Part shown: positions 9,451 to 19,071 of the stretch, in pieces | Position numbering within the stretch: the stretch's first letter is position 1 | How the letters are laid out: each line of letters opens with the position of its first letter | Assembly: GCA_913058345.1 (NCBI GenBank) | Contig: CAJXQR010000005.1 | Span: 222,024 to 286,023 of the forward strand | Source: an uncultured Gammaproteobacteria bacterium | GTDB taxonomy: Bacteria; Pseudomonadota; Gammaproteobacteria; Pseudomonadales; Porticoccaceae | Reading direction: 5' to 3' | Length of the DNA: 64,000 bases | Made by a program: the position numbers and the translations under genes | Notes under the pieces: generated by a model | What the model was told of the DNA's origin: nothing | The model's database searches: none | Seen by the model: only the letters and a program-made list of their open reading frames with translations

Positions 9451-12375
9451 ATGCCTCACTCTATGTCACGTGTTGATACTTCGCGTTTGTTTTTTATTGT
9501 TACTCTACTGCTGGCTAGCGTGTTTGCTCAGGCCGGATCTAATGCGGACCAAGCGCGCTGGTGGCAAGAGGGTGGTGCTGAGGAGGGCGGTGACGTGGCA
9601 GTGCTGCGCAGCCCTAATGACGAGCGTCAATACCGCTATTTCCAACTCGACAATAAAATGAAAGTGTTACTGATTTCCGACCCTAAGGCGGAAAAAAGTG
9701 CTGCTTCACTTAACGTTCACGTGGGTAGTTTTCAAAATCCAGCCGATAGAGAGGGTCTGGCCCATTTTCTTGAACACATGCTTTTTTTAGGTACCGAAAA
9801 ATATCCCGAGGCCGGTGAATATCAGGCTTATATTAGTAAGCACGGTGGCCGGCACAACGCTTATACCAGCCTTGAACAGACTAACTATTTCTTTGATGTT
9901 GATTCGGCTTATCTCTTTGATGCGCTCGATCGCTTTGCACAGTTTTTTGTTGCCCCGCGTTTTGACACCAAATATGTCGACCGAGAGCGCCATGCAGTCG
10001 ATTCTGAGTACCAACTAAAAATAAAAGACGACAGTCGCCGTGAATGGGACGTTTTGTCTGAGCTGCTAAACCCCAAGCACCCACTGGCAAAGTTCTCCGT
10101 CGGCAATCTGCAAACACTGATTAATGATGATGAGCAACCCATAAGACCCGATCTGCTCGCCTTTTATGAACGCTATTACTCGGCCAATTTGATGAGCCTG
10201 GTAGTGCTCGGTAACGAGTCCTTAGACCAACTAGAGGCTGCAGTAAAAACGCGCTTCAGTGCAGTGGTTAATCGCAATACGGAAATTGAGGTATCGGACG
10301 AGCCGCTCTTTGTTGCGGGTGACCTGCCCATGCAGGTGACGATAACACCGGAAAAAGAAAAGCGTGAATTAAGTTTGTTATTTCCAGTACCATCTGCCAA
10401 AGCCTATTGGCGCCAAGGGCCGCTCTTATTTCTTGGCCATTTGCTCGGTGGCGAGAGTGAAGGTAGTTTTCTCGCCGTGATGAAAGATCAGGGCCTGGTT
10501 GAAAGCTTAAGTGCAGGCCCCGCCTTTGATTCTCGCGAAGGTGCAGCTTTCGCGATCACCATCGGGCTTACCCCCCAGGGCATCGACAAACGCCAACAGG
10601 TGCTCGAAGTTTTTTATCAATGGTTACAGTTGACCACACAGAAAGGGATTACAACCTGGCGTTATGATGAGTTGACTGCACTGCGACATAGCGCTTTTCG
10701 TTTTCTGGAAAAAACGTCGGCTTCCTCCTATGTTCAGAGCCTGAGCGTCGCTCTGCAAGGGTATCCACCGCAGGAAGTACTGCGCGGTCATTTTTTGTAC
10801 GACGATTTTGATGAGGCTTTAATCAAACAATTTGCGGGCTATTTGCACCCCGATAACGCTCTCGTGAGCTGGGTGGCTCCAGAACTGCCGCCTGGCGACA
10901 AAGCGTCTCAATGGTATGACGCCCCTTATAGGGTTTTGACGGATAAAGCGTCGGTTGGGCGTGGAAGTACATCGCCATCACCTCGTGCGGCTAGATTGAG
11001 CTTGCCAAAACCGAATGCTTTTTTGCCGACTCAATTTCCCCTCAGTGGTAAGGGCGGTGCGCGGGCAAACCCAGTCCGCTTATCTTTGGAGCGAACTGAA
11101 AATGCCGCTCTTTGGTATTACGCCGATACGCAATTTGCTAGCCCACGGGCGAGTTTTTCAGCGCAACTCGCTATTCCTGTGATGTCGAGCTGCCGATCGG
11201 AGGCCATGGCAGAGCTGTATACAGCCCTTGTTGAGGATCAACTCGATGCCGGTTTGTACGCTGCCCGTTTGGCGGGCCTCCATTATGATCTGTCCCGTTG
11301 GAGTAATGGCATCGTAATCGCCATTACTGGCTACGCTGACAAGCAGCCGGTGTTGTTAGACCGCATACTCCAGGTGATGGCCAGCCCCGAGTGGGATGAA
11401 ACGCGCTTTCAACGTGTTAAAGAGCAATTGGTGCGGGAGGGTCGCAATAGCTTAAAGCAGTGGCCTATACGTCAGGTATTTGCTGAACTTGACCCCCTGT
11501 TACGTGGCAATTGTCGTGTTATTGGCTTGTCTGAGCAGCTGGAAACGGTGACGATGGATGAAATGAAAGATTTCTCTGGCGCACTGTTCAATAAGGGACA
11601 TGGCTTGTTTTATGCTGGTGGCGTGCTGAGTGCTGAAGTGGCCAGAGAGATGAGCTTGAATCTGCTCAATCGATTGCAGCTGGGACGTGAAGGTGATCTC
11701 GAGCTCGACTATTCCGTTCTTAAATTAAAGCCCTCAAAAGAGGCTGTGTTGCGCCAGATTCCTGTCGAGCACAGTGACAGTAGTGCTGTGCTCTATATTC
11801 AAGGCGACAATGATAGTTTGCAAGAGCGCGCTCAGGTAGCAGTGCTGGATGCCCTGATATCCGCGCCGTTTTACAGTGATATGCGCACTGAGAAAAAGCT
11901 TGGCTATGTAGTGGGTAGTCGTGTAGCTCACCGCCAGCGGGTGCCAGGCCTCATGTTCTATATTCAATCGCCCGTCGTTAGTGCGCAACAACTGCGCACT
12001 GAAATCAACGGCTTTATTTCCGGCTTTGGCAAAGTGATTGAGAGCTTAAGTGAAAAGGAGCTGGAGCGTTATCGCCGTTCGGTACTGGTCAATGTAGAAG
12101 AGGAGCCAAAAAGCCTGGCAGAGCTGAATGCGCGTTATCGGGAGTCGCTGCAACTGGGTTTTGACGAGTTTGATTTCAGGGCGCAATTAGCTGCTCAGGT
12201 ACGGGCCGTTAGCAAGGCAGACCTGCTCGATGCTTATCAACGCTTGCTGGAGACGCGCAACAGAGCTCTGTGGGTGACAACGCTGGACGGGGGCGATAAT
12301 AAGGGCGTCGCCGTGGGTGTTGATCACCAAATACTGAAGGCAGGCAGTGAAGGGTATTATCATTATCCTCAATAA
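9451..12375 (+). CDS. Insulinase-family (M16) zinc protease, pitrilysin-like
   Basis: This 974-residue protein begins with a signal peptide (hydrophobic to about residue 28, ending AQA) and carries the inverted zinc motif of M16 proteases, HFLEH (about residues 105-109), within HFLEHMLFLGTEKYP. A downstream Glu lies in AVDSEYQ. The full two-module length matches periplasmic pitrilysin (protease III), which degrades small unfolded peptides. A TTG six bases upstream is possible, but ATG 9451 has AGGA at a good distance. The second half retains the M16 C-terminal fold signature (KKLGYVVGSRV) seen in insulin-degrading enzymes. Confidence 0.92.
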   Translation: MPHSMSRVDTSRLFFIVTLLLASVFAQAGSNADQARWWQEGGAEEGGDVAVLRSPNDERQYRYFQLDNKMKVLLISDPKAEKSAASLNVHVGSFQNPADREGLAHFLEHMLFLGTEKYPEAGEYQAYISKHGGRHNAYTSLEQTNYFFDVDSAYLFDALDRFAQFFVAPRFDTKYVDRERHAVDSEYQLKIKDDSRREWDVLSELLNPKHPLAKFSVGNLQTLINDDEQPIRPDLLAFYERYYSANLMSLVVLGNESLDQLEAAVKTRFSAVVNRNTEIEVSDEPLFVAGDLPMQVTITPEKEKRELSLLFPVPSAKAYWRQGPLLFLGHLLGGESEGSFLAVMKDQGLVESLSAGPAFDSREGAAFAITIGLTPQGIDKRQQVLEVFYQWLQLTTQKGITTWRYDELTALRHSAFRFLEKTSASSYVQSLSVALQGYPPQEVLRGHFLYDDFDEALIKQFAGYLHPDNALVSWVAPELPPGDKASQWYDAPYRVLTDKASVGRGSTSPSPRAARLSLPKPNAFLPTQFPLSGKGGARANPVRLSLERTENAALWYYADTQFASPRASFSAQLAIPVMSSCRSEAMAELYTALVEDQLDAGLYAARLAGLHYDLSRWSNGIVIAITGYADKQPVLLDRILQVMASPEWDETRFQRVKEQLVREGRNSLKQWPIRQVFAELDPLLRGNCRVIGLSEQLETVTMDEMKDFSGALFNKGHGLFYAGGVLSAEVAREMSLNLLNRLQLGREGDLELDYSVLKLKPSKEAVLRQIPVEHSDSSAVLYIQGDNDSLQERAQVAVLDALISAPFYSDMRTEKKLGYVVGSRVAHRQRVPGLMFYIQSPVVSAQQLRTEINGFISGFGKVIESLSEKELERYRRSVLVNVEEEPKSLAELNARYRESLQLGFDEFDFRAQLAAQVRAVSKADLLDAYQRLLETRNRALWVTTLDGGDNKGVAVGVDHQILKAGSEGYYHYPQ

Positions 12376-12391
12376 GCGTGATTAGTTTTTT

Positions 12392-12435
12392 TCAAAAATA
12401 GCTCTTTATAAACAATGAGTTGTTACTATTTTTGA
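12392..12435. other. AT-rich 10-bp inverted repeat upstream of aceE
   Basis: TCAAAAATAG (12392-12401) and CTATTTTTGA (12426-12435) are perfect complements separated by 24 bases. The site lies just after the protease gene and about 165 bases before aceE. It could be a weak transcript end or a protein-binding site. It does not match the PdhR operator I know (ATTGGT-type half sites). Confidence 0.35.
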
Positions 12436-12598
12436 GGGGCTCTCTGCATCTATTGGTGATTGTTGAGGTGTCTATGTCATTTTGCCCCGATAGGGTCTTG
12501 GTGTGAATTAATGCTAAAAGACACTGGATTTGCAGTAACCTCCATTAGTGGTATTGTGAGGGTGTCATGTGTAAAGACGATATTAGAGAAGCCCTACT

Positions 12599-15301
12599 AT
12601 GAGTGAGAAGGATCAGAACTTGGTAAAAACGAGGGGATGGATTGATGAAGACCCTATTGAAACACAGGAATGGCTCGACGCCCTTGATGCGGTTATTAAA
12701 AATCAGGGTGAAGAGCGCGCAGTTTTCCTTCTCAAGCAGTTAGTCGATCAAGCGTACGACTACGACCTATCCCCGCCTCGGGCAATTACAACGCCTTTCA
12801 GGAATACCTTGTCGCCAACTCGTGAAAAGCGTATGCCCGGCGATTTGTTTATGGAACGTCGCATTCGCTCTCTTATCCGCTGGAATGCCCTAGCCATGGT
12901 AATGCGAGCAAACAAAGACGGAGAGGGACTGGGCGGGCATATTGCCACCTTCTCGTCAGCGGCAACCCTCTACGAAATAGGCTTTAATTATTTTTTCCGT
13001 GCCAATACTGAACAACAGTTGGGCGATTTGGTGTATTTTCAGGGCCACTCTGCCCCCGGTATTTATGCTCGCTCCTTCCTTGAAGGCCGTTTCGACGAGA
13101 ATCAACTCGATAACTTTCGTCGCGAGATTGACGGCCAGGGTTTGTCGTCCTATCCCCACCCCTGGCTGATGCCAGACTATTGGCAGTTCCCCACGGTGTC
13201 GATGGGCCTGGGGCCAATACAGGCAATTTATCAGGCTCATGTGATGCGCTATCTTTCGGCGCGAGGGCTGGCACCGCGGGGTGACCGGCAAATCTGGGCC
13301 TTCCTCGGCGACGGTGAATGCGATGAGCCGGAATCTCTGGGGGCCATCTCGCTGGCAGGTCGTGAGAACCTCGAAAACCTTACCTTTGTCGTGAACTGTA
13401 ATTTACAGCGTCTCGACGGCCCAGTGCGTGGTAACGGCAAGATTATTCAAGAACTCGAAGGTGTCTTCCGCGGCGCCGGTTGGCATGTGATCAAAGTTGT
13501 GTGGGGTCGCCACTGGGACTCTCTCTTTGAAAAAGACACCACCGGCCTGCTGCAAAAGCGTATGGACGAAGTCTGTGATGGTGAACTGCAGAACTACAAG
13601 TACAAGGGCGGGGCTTACACGCGTGAGCATTTTTTCGGTAAATATCCCGAATTACTAGAGCTGGTTGCTGATCTCAGCGATGACGAAATTATGTATCTCA
13701 ATCGCGGCGGCCACGATCCTTATAAAGTCTATGCCGCCTACGCCGAAGCCGCCGAAAACAAGGGGCAACCGACGGTGATTCTGGCGATGACCGTCAAAGG
13801 TTATGGTATGGGCGAATCGGGCGAGGCGGCCAACGACACCCATTCTATTAAAAAGCTTGATATGCAAAGCTTGAAAAATTTTCGCGACCGCTATGGCCTG
13901 CCTATCAGTGACGAAGAGCTGGTCGACGTGCCCTATTATCGGCCCCCAGAAGACAGCCCCGAACTGATTTACCTGCGCAAACAGCGAGCTGAGCTGGGTG
14001 GTTATTTGCCGGCACGTAAGGCTGACTTCAACGCTTTGGAGGTACCGCCATTAAGCGATTTTTCCAAGCAGTTAGAGAGCACAGGCAAGCGCTCAATCTC
14101 CACTACTATGGCCTTTGTGAGAATCTTATCGACCCTGGTGAAAGACAAAAAAATTGGTCAACGTGTTGTCCCCATCGTGCCTGATGAAGCGCGTACTTTT
14201 GGGATGGAGGGTATGTTTCGCCAGTTAGGCATTTACTCTTCTGCCGGTCAGCGGTACGAGCCCCACGACGCCGGTCAAATGCTGTACTACAAAGAAGATA
14301 AGAAAGGTCAAATTATGGAAGAGGGTTTGACCGAAGCCGGTGCAATGTCGGCATGGATTGCCAATGCCACGGCTTATAGCAATTATGATTGCCCGGTGAT
14401 CCCCTTCTATATTTTTTACTCAATGTTTGGCTTCCAACGTATTGGTGATCTGGCCTGGGCGGCCGGTGATATTCAGGCGCGGGGCTTCTTGATTGGTGCG
14501 ACTGCCGGACGCACTACGCTCAATGGTGAAGGTCTGCAGCATCAGGACGGGCATAGTCATTTGATGGCGAATACCATCCCCAATTGTCGCAGTTACGACC
14601 CGACTTACAGCTACGAGTTGGCAGTTATAGTTCAGGATGGCTTGCGTTGTATGTTTGAGGCCAAAGAGAATTGTTTCTACTACATCACCACGATGAATGA
14701 GAATTACCACCACCCAGAAATGCCCGCAGACGTTGAAGAGGGCATTATTCAGGGTATGTACTTTCTCGAAGAGATTAAGGCCAAAAAAGTAGCGAATAAG
14801 CCTGCCAAAAAAGTTCAGCTGATGGGTTCGGGGACAATTCTTAATGAAGTCAGAGCAGCGGCTGATTTACTCAGCGATGAATTTGGCATTAGCAGCGATG
14901 TCTGGAGTTTACCGAGTATTAATCAGCTGGCCCGTGAGGGACAAAGCTGTCAGCGCTGGAATGTACTGAACCCCCTCGAAGAAGAGAGAGTGCCCTATAT
15001 TAGCCAACAATTGGCTGGGCACGATGGCCCTGTAGTGGTGGCAACAGATTACCTGAAAGCTTATAGCGAGCAATTGCGTGCTTTTATATCGACAGATTTT
15101 TTCACCCTTGGTACCGACGGTTTTGGTCGCAGTGATACGCGGGCAAAACTGCGTAATTTCTTTGAAGTCGACCGACGTTATATTGCGGTAGTCGCTTTGT
15201 ATGGCTTGTATAAGCAAGGTCAGTTAAAGGCAGAGGTGGTTAGCTCGGCCATCGACACTTTAGGTATTGATGCCAGTAAAATTGATCCGGTACTTTTATA
15301 G
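12599..15301 (+). CDS. aceE: Pyruvate dehydrogenase E1 component, homodimeric type
   Basis: The 900-residue protein aligns in layout with AceE: N-terminal DPIETQEWLDALDAV, the thiamine diphosphate/Mg motif GDGECDEPESLGAISLAG ending NCNLQ, and the C-terminal transketolase-like domain (YKAYSEQLRAF, GTDGFGRSDTR). It decarboxylates pyruvate and passes the acetyl group to the lipoyl arm of AceF in the cytoplasm. The homodimeric form is typical of gammaproteobacteria. aceF follows after 54 bases, so the two form an operon. No lpd (E3) gene follows, so that subunit must be encoded elsewhere. A long leader of more than 200 bases suggests regulation upstream. Confidence 0.97.
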   Translation: MSEKDQNLVKTRGWIDEDPIETQEWLDALDAVIKNQGEERAVFLLKQLVDQAYDYDLSPPRAITTPFRNTLSPTREKRMPGDLFMERRIRSLIRWNALAMVMRANKDGEGLGGHIATFSSAATLYEIGFNYFFRANTEQQLGDLVYFQGHSAPGIYARSFLEGRFDENQLDNFRREIDGQGLSSYPHPWLMPDYWQFPTVSMGLGPIQAIYQAHVMRYLSARGLAPRGDRQIWAFLGDGECDEPESLGAISLAGRENLENLTFVVNCNLQRLDGPVRGNGKIIQELEGVFRGAGWHVIKVVWGRHWDSLFEKDTTGLLQKRMDEVCDGELQNYKYKGGAYTREHFFGKYPELLELVADLSDDEIMYLNRGGHDPYKVYAAYAEAAENKGQPTVILAMTVKGYGMGESGEAANDTHSIKKLDMQSLKNFRDRYGLPISDEELVDVPYYRPPEDSPELIYLRKQRAELGGYLPARKADFNALEVPPLSDFSKQLESTGKRSISTTMAFVRILSTLVKDKKIGQRVVPIVPDEARTFGMEGMFRQLGIYSSAGQRYEPHDAGQMLYYKEDKKGQIMEEGLTEAGAMSAWIANATAYSNYDCPVIPFYIFYSMFGFQRIGDLAWAAGDIQARGFLIGATAGRTTLNGEGLQHQDGHSHLMANTIPNCRSYDPTYSYELAVIVQDGLRCMFEAKENCFYYITTMNENYHHPEMPADVEEGIIQGMYFLEEIKAKKVANKPAKKVQLMGSGTILNEVRAAADLLSDEFGISSDVWSLPSINQLAREGQSCQRWNVLNPLEEERVPYISQQLAGHDGPVVVATDYLKAYSEQLRAFISTDFFTLGTDGFGRSDTRAKLRNFFEVDRRYIAVVALYGLYKQGQLKAEVVSSAIDTLGIDASKIDPVLL

Positions 15302-15355
15302 TGTTGGCTATTCGAATCAGACAGTACAGCCAATAGAAAACTAAGAGGATAAGGT

Positions 15356-16765
15356 GTGGCTAGCGAAGTTATTGTTGTACCCGATCTAGGTGGTGCTGAA
15401 GAAGTTGAAGTGATTGAAGTGTCTGTGTCCGTAGGCGACAGCATTGAGGTTGAACAGACATTGGTCGTGCTGGAGTCAGACAAAGCGACGTTGGAAATTC
15501 CCGCGACATTAGCGGGTAAAGTGTTAAAAGTACTGGTCAAAGAAGGCGATAAAATTGAAGAGGAAGGTGTACCTCTGGTGGAGTTAGAGGTTGCTGAAAG
15601 CAGCGATGATACTGCAGAGGACAAAACGCAAGATGAAGAGCCGCAGCCCTCTGAATCTGCCGGTAAATCTTCTGAAACTGGCGATGAATCGAAAGCTTCC
15701 AGCTCTGATACATCTAATTCCGAAGCGTCCAGTACCGAAGCGACTACTCCAGATCCCGGCGCGGATAAAGAACAGGTTGAAGAAGACTCTGGCTCTCAGC
15801 AAAAGACAGGTGCCGCTGACGACGCGCCGGTTACTGCTTCGTTGCCCAAGGCAGACGAAAGTACCGTATATGCGGGTCCTCTCGTGCGAAAGTTAGCCCG
15901 TGAAATGGGCGTCGATTTCGCCAATGTGAAGGGCACCGGCCCTCGCGGCCGCATTCTGAAAGAAGATATTCAGACCTATGTCAAAACCCTTACTCAGCAA
16001 AGTGCTTCTTCGGCTAAAGCAGGGGGGGCAGGTATTCCCTCGGTGCCCGATACTGACTTTAGCCAGTTTGGCGACTGCGAAGTCGTGGCGATGACGAAAA
16101 TTGAAAAGCTCACGGCTAACAATATGCACCGCAGCTGGTTGAATGTGCCCCATGTGACCCAGTTCGATGATGCTGATATCACTCAGCTGGATAGCTTTCG
16201 TCAATCCTTGAAAGCCGAAGGCGAGGCTCGCGAAATTAAATTGACGCCTGTTGCCTTCATTCTTAAGGCTTGTGCAGTGGCGCTTGCGCACAATCCTGTC
16301 TTGAATCGCTCCATACACAGTGACGGAACTCGTTACACACAAAAAGATTATCTACACATTGGCATGGCCGTGGACACCCCTCGAGGTTTAATGGTGCCAG
16401 TGATTCGTGATGTCGATAAAAAAGGCCTATGGGAGCTGGCCGAAGAAATTGCTCTGCTGGCGGCCAAGGCCCGCGATGGAAAGCTCACCGTCAATGAAAT
16501 GCAGGGCGGCTGTTTTACAGTTTCAAGTTTAGGGGCAATAGGCGGACAGGGTTTCACACCGATAGTGAACACTCCTCAGGTGGCAATACTGGGTGTCTCC
16601 AAAGCCCAGATTAAACCACAATGGAACGGCAGCGAATTTGTGCCACGAAACATGCTGCCCTTGTCTCTCTCCTATGATCACCGTGTCGTCAACGGCGGCG
16701 ACGCAGGGCGTTATATGACGGAATTGGTGGCTCTATTAAGTGATATTCGAGGTTTGTTGTTATAA
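15356..16765 (+). CDS. aceF: Dihydrolipoyllysine acetyltransferase (PDH E2)
   Basis: The 469-residue protein has one lipoyl domain (residues 1-76, lipoylated Lys43 in ESDKATLEIP), a very long Ser/Glu/Thr-rich linker (about 77-165), a peripheral-subunit-binding domain (about 172-208, GTGPRGRILKEDI) and the catalytic acetyltransferase domain with the active-site His442 in YDHRVVNGGDAGRY. It transfers acetyl groups from E1 to CoA. The start is GTG at 15356, with an AGAGGAT ribosome-binding site. Only one lipoyl domain is present, whereas E. coli has three, and the linker is Ser/Glu-rich rather than Ala/Pro-rich. Confidence 0.96.
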   Translation: MASEVIVVPDLGGAEEVEVIEVSVSVGDSIEVEQTLVVLESDKATLEIPATLAGKVLKVLVKEGDKIEEEGVPLVELEVAESSDDTAEDKTQDEEPQPSESAGKSSETGDESKASSSDTSNSEASSTEATTPDPGADKEQVEEDSGSQQKTGAADDAPVTASLPKADESTVYAGPLVRKLAREMGVDFANVKGTGPRGRILKEDIQTYVKTLTQQSASSAKAGGAGIPSVPDTDFSQFGDCEVVAMTKIEKLTANNMHRSWLNVPHVTQFDDADITQLDSFRQSLKAEGEAREIKLTPVAFILKACAVALAHNPVLNRSIHSDGTRYTQKDYLHIGMAVDTPRGLMVPVIRDVDKKGLWELAEEIALLAAKARDGKLTVNEMQGGCFTVSSLGAIGGQGFTPIVNTPQVAILGVSKAQIKPQWNGSEFVPRNMLPLSLSYDHRVVNGGDAGRYMTELVALLSDIRGLLL

Positions 16766-16825
16766 AGGCAAACTGGCGAGCTAAGCCCTTTTGATGGATA
16801 GAGGGTTTCTTTTTAGGGCAATAAA

Positions 16826-17743
16826 ATGAACGATTTTTTTAATAAAGTTAACAAAACAGCTAGACACTATGAAGCGTTAGCAAGATCGACAGCCCGAAAG
16901 GTACGCTTTGCCATTTCCCCCGTGACCCTTAACCAGCCTATATTCGTCGTTGGTTGTAGCCGGGCAGGAACAACCTTAGTTTACAAGACCTTTTCTGAGT
17001 CAAAAGAGTTAGGATCTTTACAGAAGGAAACCCATGACTTCTGGGCAAGCCTGCATCCAGCTTCTGAAAGAGACTGGTCTAGTCATGAGATAGATAAAAC
17101 ATTGGCCTGTGAGGATGATAATCAGAAGGCAACCCAGTTATTCTACATAGGCACAGGCCAACGGCGTATCGTCGATAAAAACAATCAAAATGGACTTTCT
17201 ATTCCTTACCTTTATAGATTATTTCCCGATGCTCATTTTGTTTTTATTAAACGGAGTCCGGGTGACAATATAGAATCATTAATCAAAGGATGGGGTAAAG
17301 CTGCGGAATTTGGCACATGGTCAGACGATCTTCCAGAAAACGTGTCAATTGACAATGGAGCCTATAAAAACTGGTGTTTTTTCCTTGCCCATGGATGGCG
17401 CAATTATTGCCAGTCTCCCATTGAGAGTGTCTGTGCATTTCAATATGCAGCGATTAACCGAGCTATCCTTGATGCGCGTGAAGAAGTTCCAGAAAAACAA
17501 TGGCATGAAGTGAGTTACGAAGCACTTTTAGCGAGCCCAGTTGAAGAGTTCCGACGTTTATTTAAAGCCTGTGAACTGACTTTTACACCAGCACTCGAAC
17601 AGCATTGCTCTGAGGTGCTGGATAAGCCCTACAATACTTTTTCAACTATCGGTGTCGACAAATGGCGACAGGGTGAAAATAGGGATCGTGTAGCAAGTGC
17701 TCTTAAAAACCTGGAGGCTATCGCTGCTGACTTAGGGTATTGA
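16826..17743 (+). CDS. Sulfotransferase family protein
   Basis: The 305-residue protein has the 5'-phosphosulfate-binding loop of PAPS-dependent sulfotransferases near residue 40 (VVGCSRAGTTLVYKTF) and a later 3'-phosphate-binding-like segment (HFVFIKRSPGDNIESL). Such enzymes move sulfate from PAPS to sugars or other acceptors. It is the only plus-strand gene next to the glycan locus and converges on the O-ligase gene with a 29-base gap. Its position 60 bases after aceF could allow read-through, but its function clearly belongs with the glycan genes. The acceptor is unknown. Confidence 0.85.
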   Translation: MNDFFNKVNKTARHYEALARSTARKVRFAISPVTLNQPIFVVGCSRAGTTLVYKTFSESKELGSLQKETHDFWASLHPASERDWSSHEIDKTLACEDDNQKATQLFYIGTGQRRIVDKNNQNGLSIPYLYRLFPDAHFVFIKRSPGDNIESLIKGWGKAAEFGTWSDDLPENVSIDNGAYKNWCFFLAHGWRNYCQSPIESVCAFQYAAINRAILDAREEVPEKQWHEVSYEALLASPVEEFRRLFKACELTFTPALEQHCSEVLDKPYNTFSTIGVDKWRQGENRDRVASALKNLEAIAADLGY

Positions 17744-17772
17744 AGCCTGCTATACCCAGTCTTGATATACAG

Positions 17773-19071
17773 CTATTTGATTTTCACACGGGCTTGTTGT
17801 GCTGTACTCATCATGGGTCTATTGAGCGTTAGGCCATTTGATAATGGCTGGCTGTCAGTTTTTTCACCAAGTTCCTGTAAAGCAAACTGTTTAATCAGCA
17901 CTGCAATAAAGATGATGTGGTATAGAATATCCCAGTATGACAAGCCTAAAAACAGGGTCCCGGTCATATAAGCAATTAGGGAAGCTCTTAGCATATAACA
18001 ATAATTACCTACCCATTCCATGCCTTCGATGTGCCTGGTCCTGCGGGGAAGGGATGAGAGACTGAAAAGAGTTCCCAGTATTAGTGACAGCCATAGGCCA
18101 AAAGCAATAAAACCATGCTCGGAAAACATTTCAACATAAGAACTGTGCCAGTCACGATAAGTCACCCAGCGCCAGCCTTCAAACCCTGAACCTACAAAGG
18201 GGTGCTGGAGTGTATGGTTCCAGCCGTCTGACCAGGCTTGTAGTCGACTCATAGCCGACTCGTCCTCCTGGTAGGTACTTATTGTATCCATTCTTCCGAA
18301 CCATTCTTCGGGTAAAAATTGCGGTGCCATGATCAAAGCAGTGATGATAATTGGTAAAATCAGAATTTTCCGCTTGCTATGCCAAAGTAAAACTATAGAT
18401 AAAACCCCCATCGTTAAGAAGGCTCCACGTGACCAGGACGAGATTGCACTGGCGAGCATTAATGGGATTGCAGTGATAATACCGTAGCGTATCCATCGTC
18501 GGGGTGTTTCGTGATACCAAAGTAACATCATGGGTATCGCTATTAATACGGCAATGGCAAAAGCATTATTCTCGTAAAACTGTGTGCCAGGGGGACCGTA
18601 AACCCGGTGGGCAAAACCACTTGTTAATGCAAAAATACCGCCTTTAGTAGCGGCAAAACCGATAGAACAGGCAATGGTGATAATTAAATAATAGAGTTTT
18701 TCACGCGTATTGATCAGTACTAAAGTAAAAATAAAGGGCAGAAAAATTTTAGTTACAAACCAGAATCTTTCCCAGGCAAGAGCAGGAAAATAGGCTTGAG
18801 TGGTGGTGAAGAAAAAATATAACCAAAGCGTAAGAAAAATAGGAATACGCCAGTCTTTGGGTATTGGTTGGCGATCTTTGGCCATGAGTGCAGTGAGCAC
18901 GACAGTTAAAAATAGAATTTGAAACACAGGGAGAGATCTGACAAACCCCCAGGCATAGGAGTGGGGATTTAGGTAGCTGAAAATAGCCAGGGCTAAAACA
19001 CCGTGCCAGGCGCAACGTAGGCTCGCAATAATGCAAGCCGCTAGGAAAATTAAAACGGCAATATCACGCAT
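17773..19071 (-). CDS. Putative O-glycosylation ligase, exosortase-A-system type
   Basis: The 432-residue polytopic protein (about 11 helices) closely follows the family known as PEP-CTERM/exosortase-A-associated O-glycosylation ligase (TIGR03097). It has N-terminal MRDIAVLIFLAAC, then FSYLNPHSYAWGF, then the conserved RVYGPPGTQFYENNAFA and a Wzy/WaaL-type periplasmic loop (HPFVGSGFEGWRW). It probably transfers a lipid-linked glycan to an acceptor at the outer face of the inner membrane. It overlaps the upstream sulfatase-fold gene by eight bases, indicating translational coupling, and is the last gene of the minus-strand run. No exosortase or PEP-CTERM protein lies in this window. Confidence 0.88.
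   Translation of the reverse strand: MRDIAVLIFLAACIIASLRCAWHGVLALAIFSYLNPHSYAWGFVRSLPVFQILFLTVVLTALMAKDRQPIPKDWRIPIFLTLWLYFFFTTTQAYFPALAWERFWFVTKIFLPFIFTLVLINTREKLYYLIITIACSIGFAATKGGIFALTSGFAHRVYGPPGTQFYENNAFAIAVLIAIPMMLLWYHETPRRWIRYGIITAIPLMLASAISSWSRGAFLTMGVLSIVLLWHSKRKILILPIIITALIMAPQFLPEEWFGRMDTISTYQEDESAMSRLQAWSDGWNHTLQHPFVGSGFEGWRWVTYRDWHSSYVEMFSEHGFIAFGLWLSLILGTLFSLSSLPRRTRHIEGMEWVGNYCYMLRASLIAYMTGTLFLGLSYWDILYHIIFIAVLIKQFALQELGEKTDSQPLSNGLTLNRPMMSTAQQARVKIK

Noticed and set aside
12540..12598. Possible PdhR-type operator upstream of aceE
   Set aside because: I could not find the paired half-sites of the known PdhR operator.
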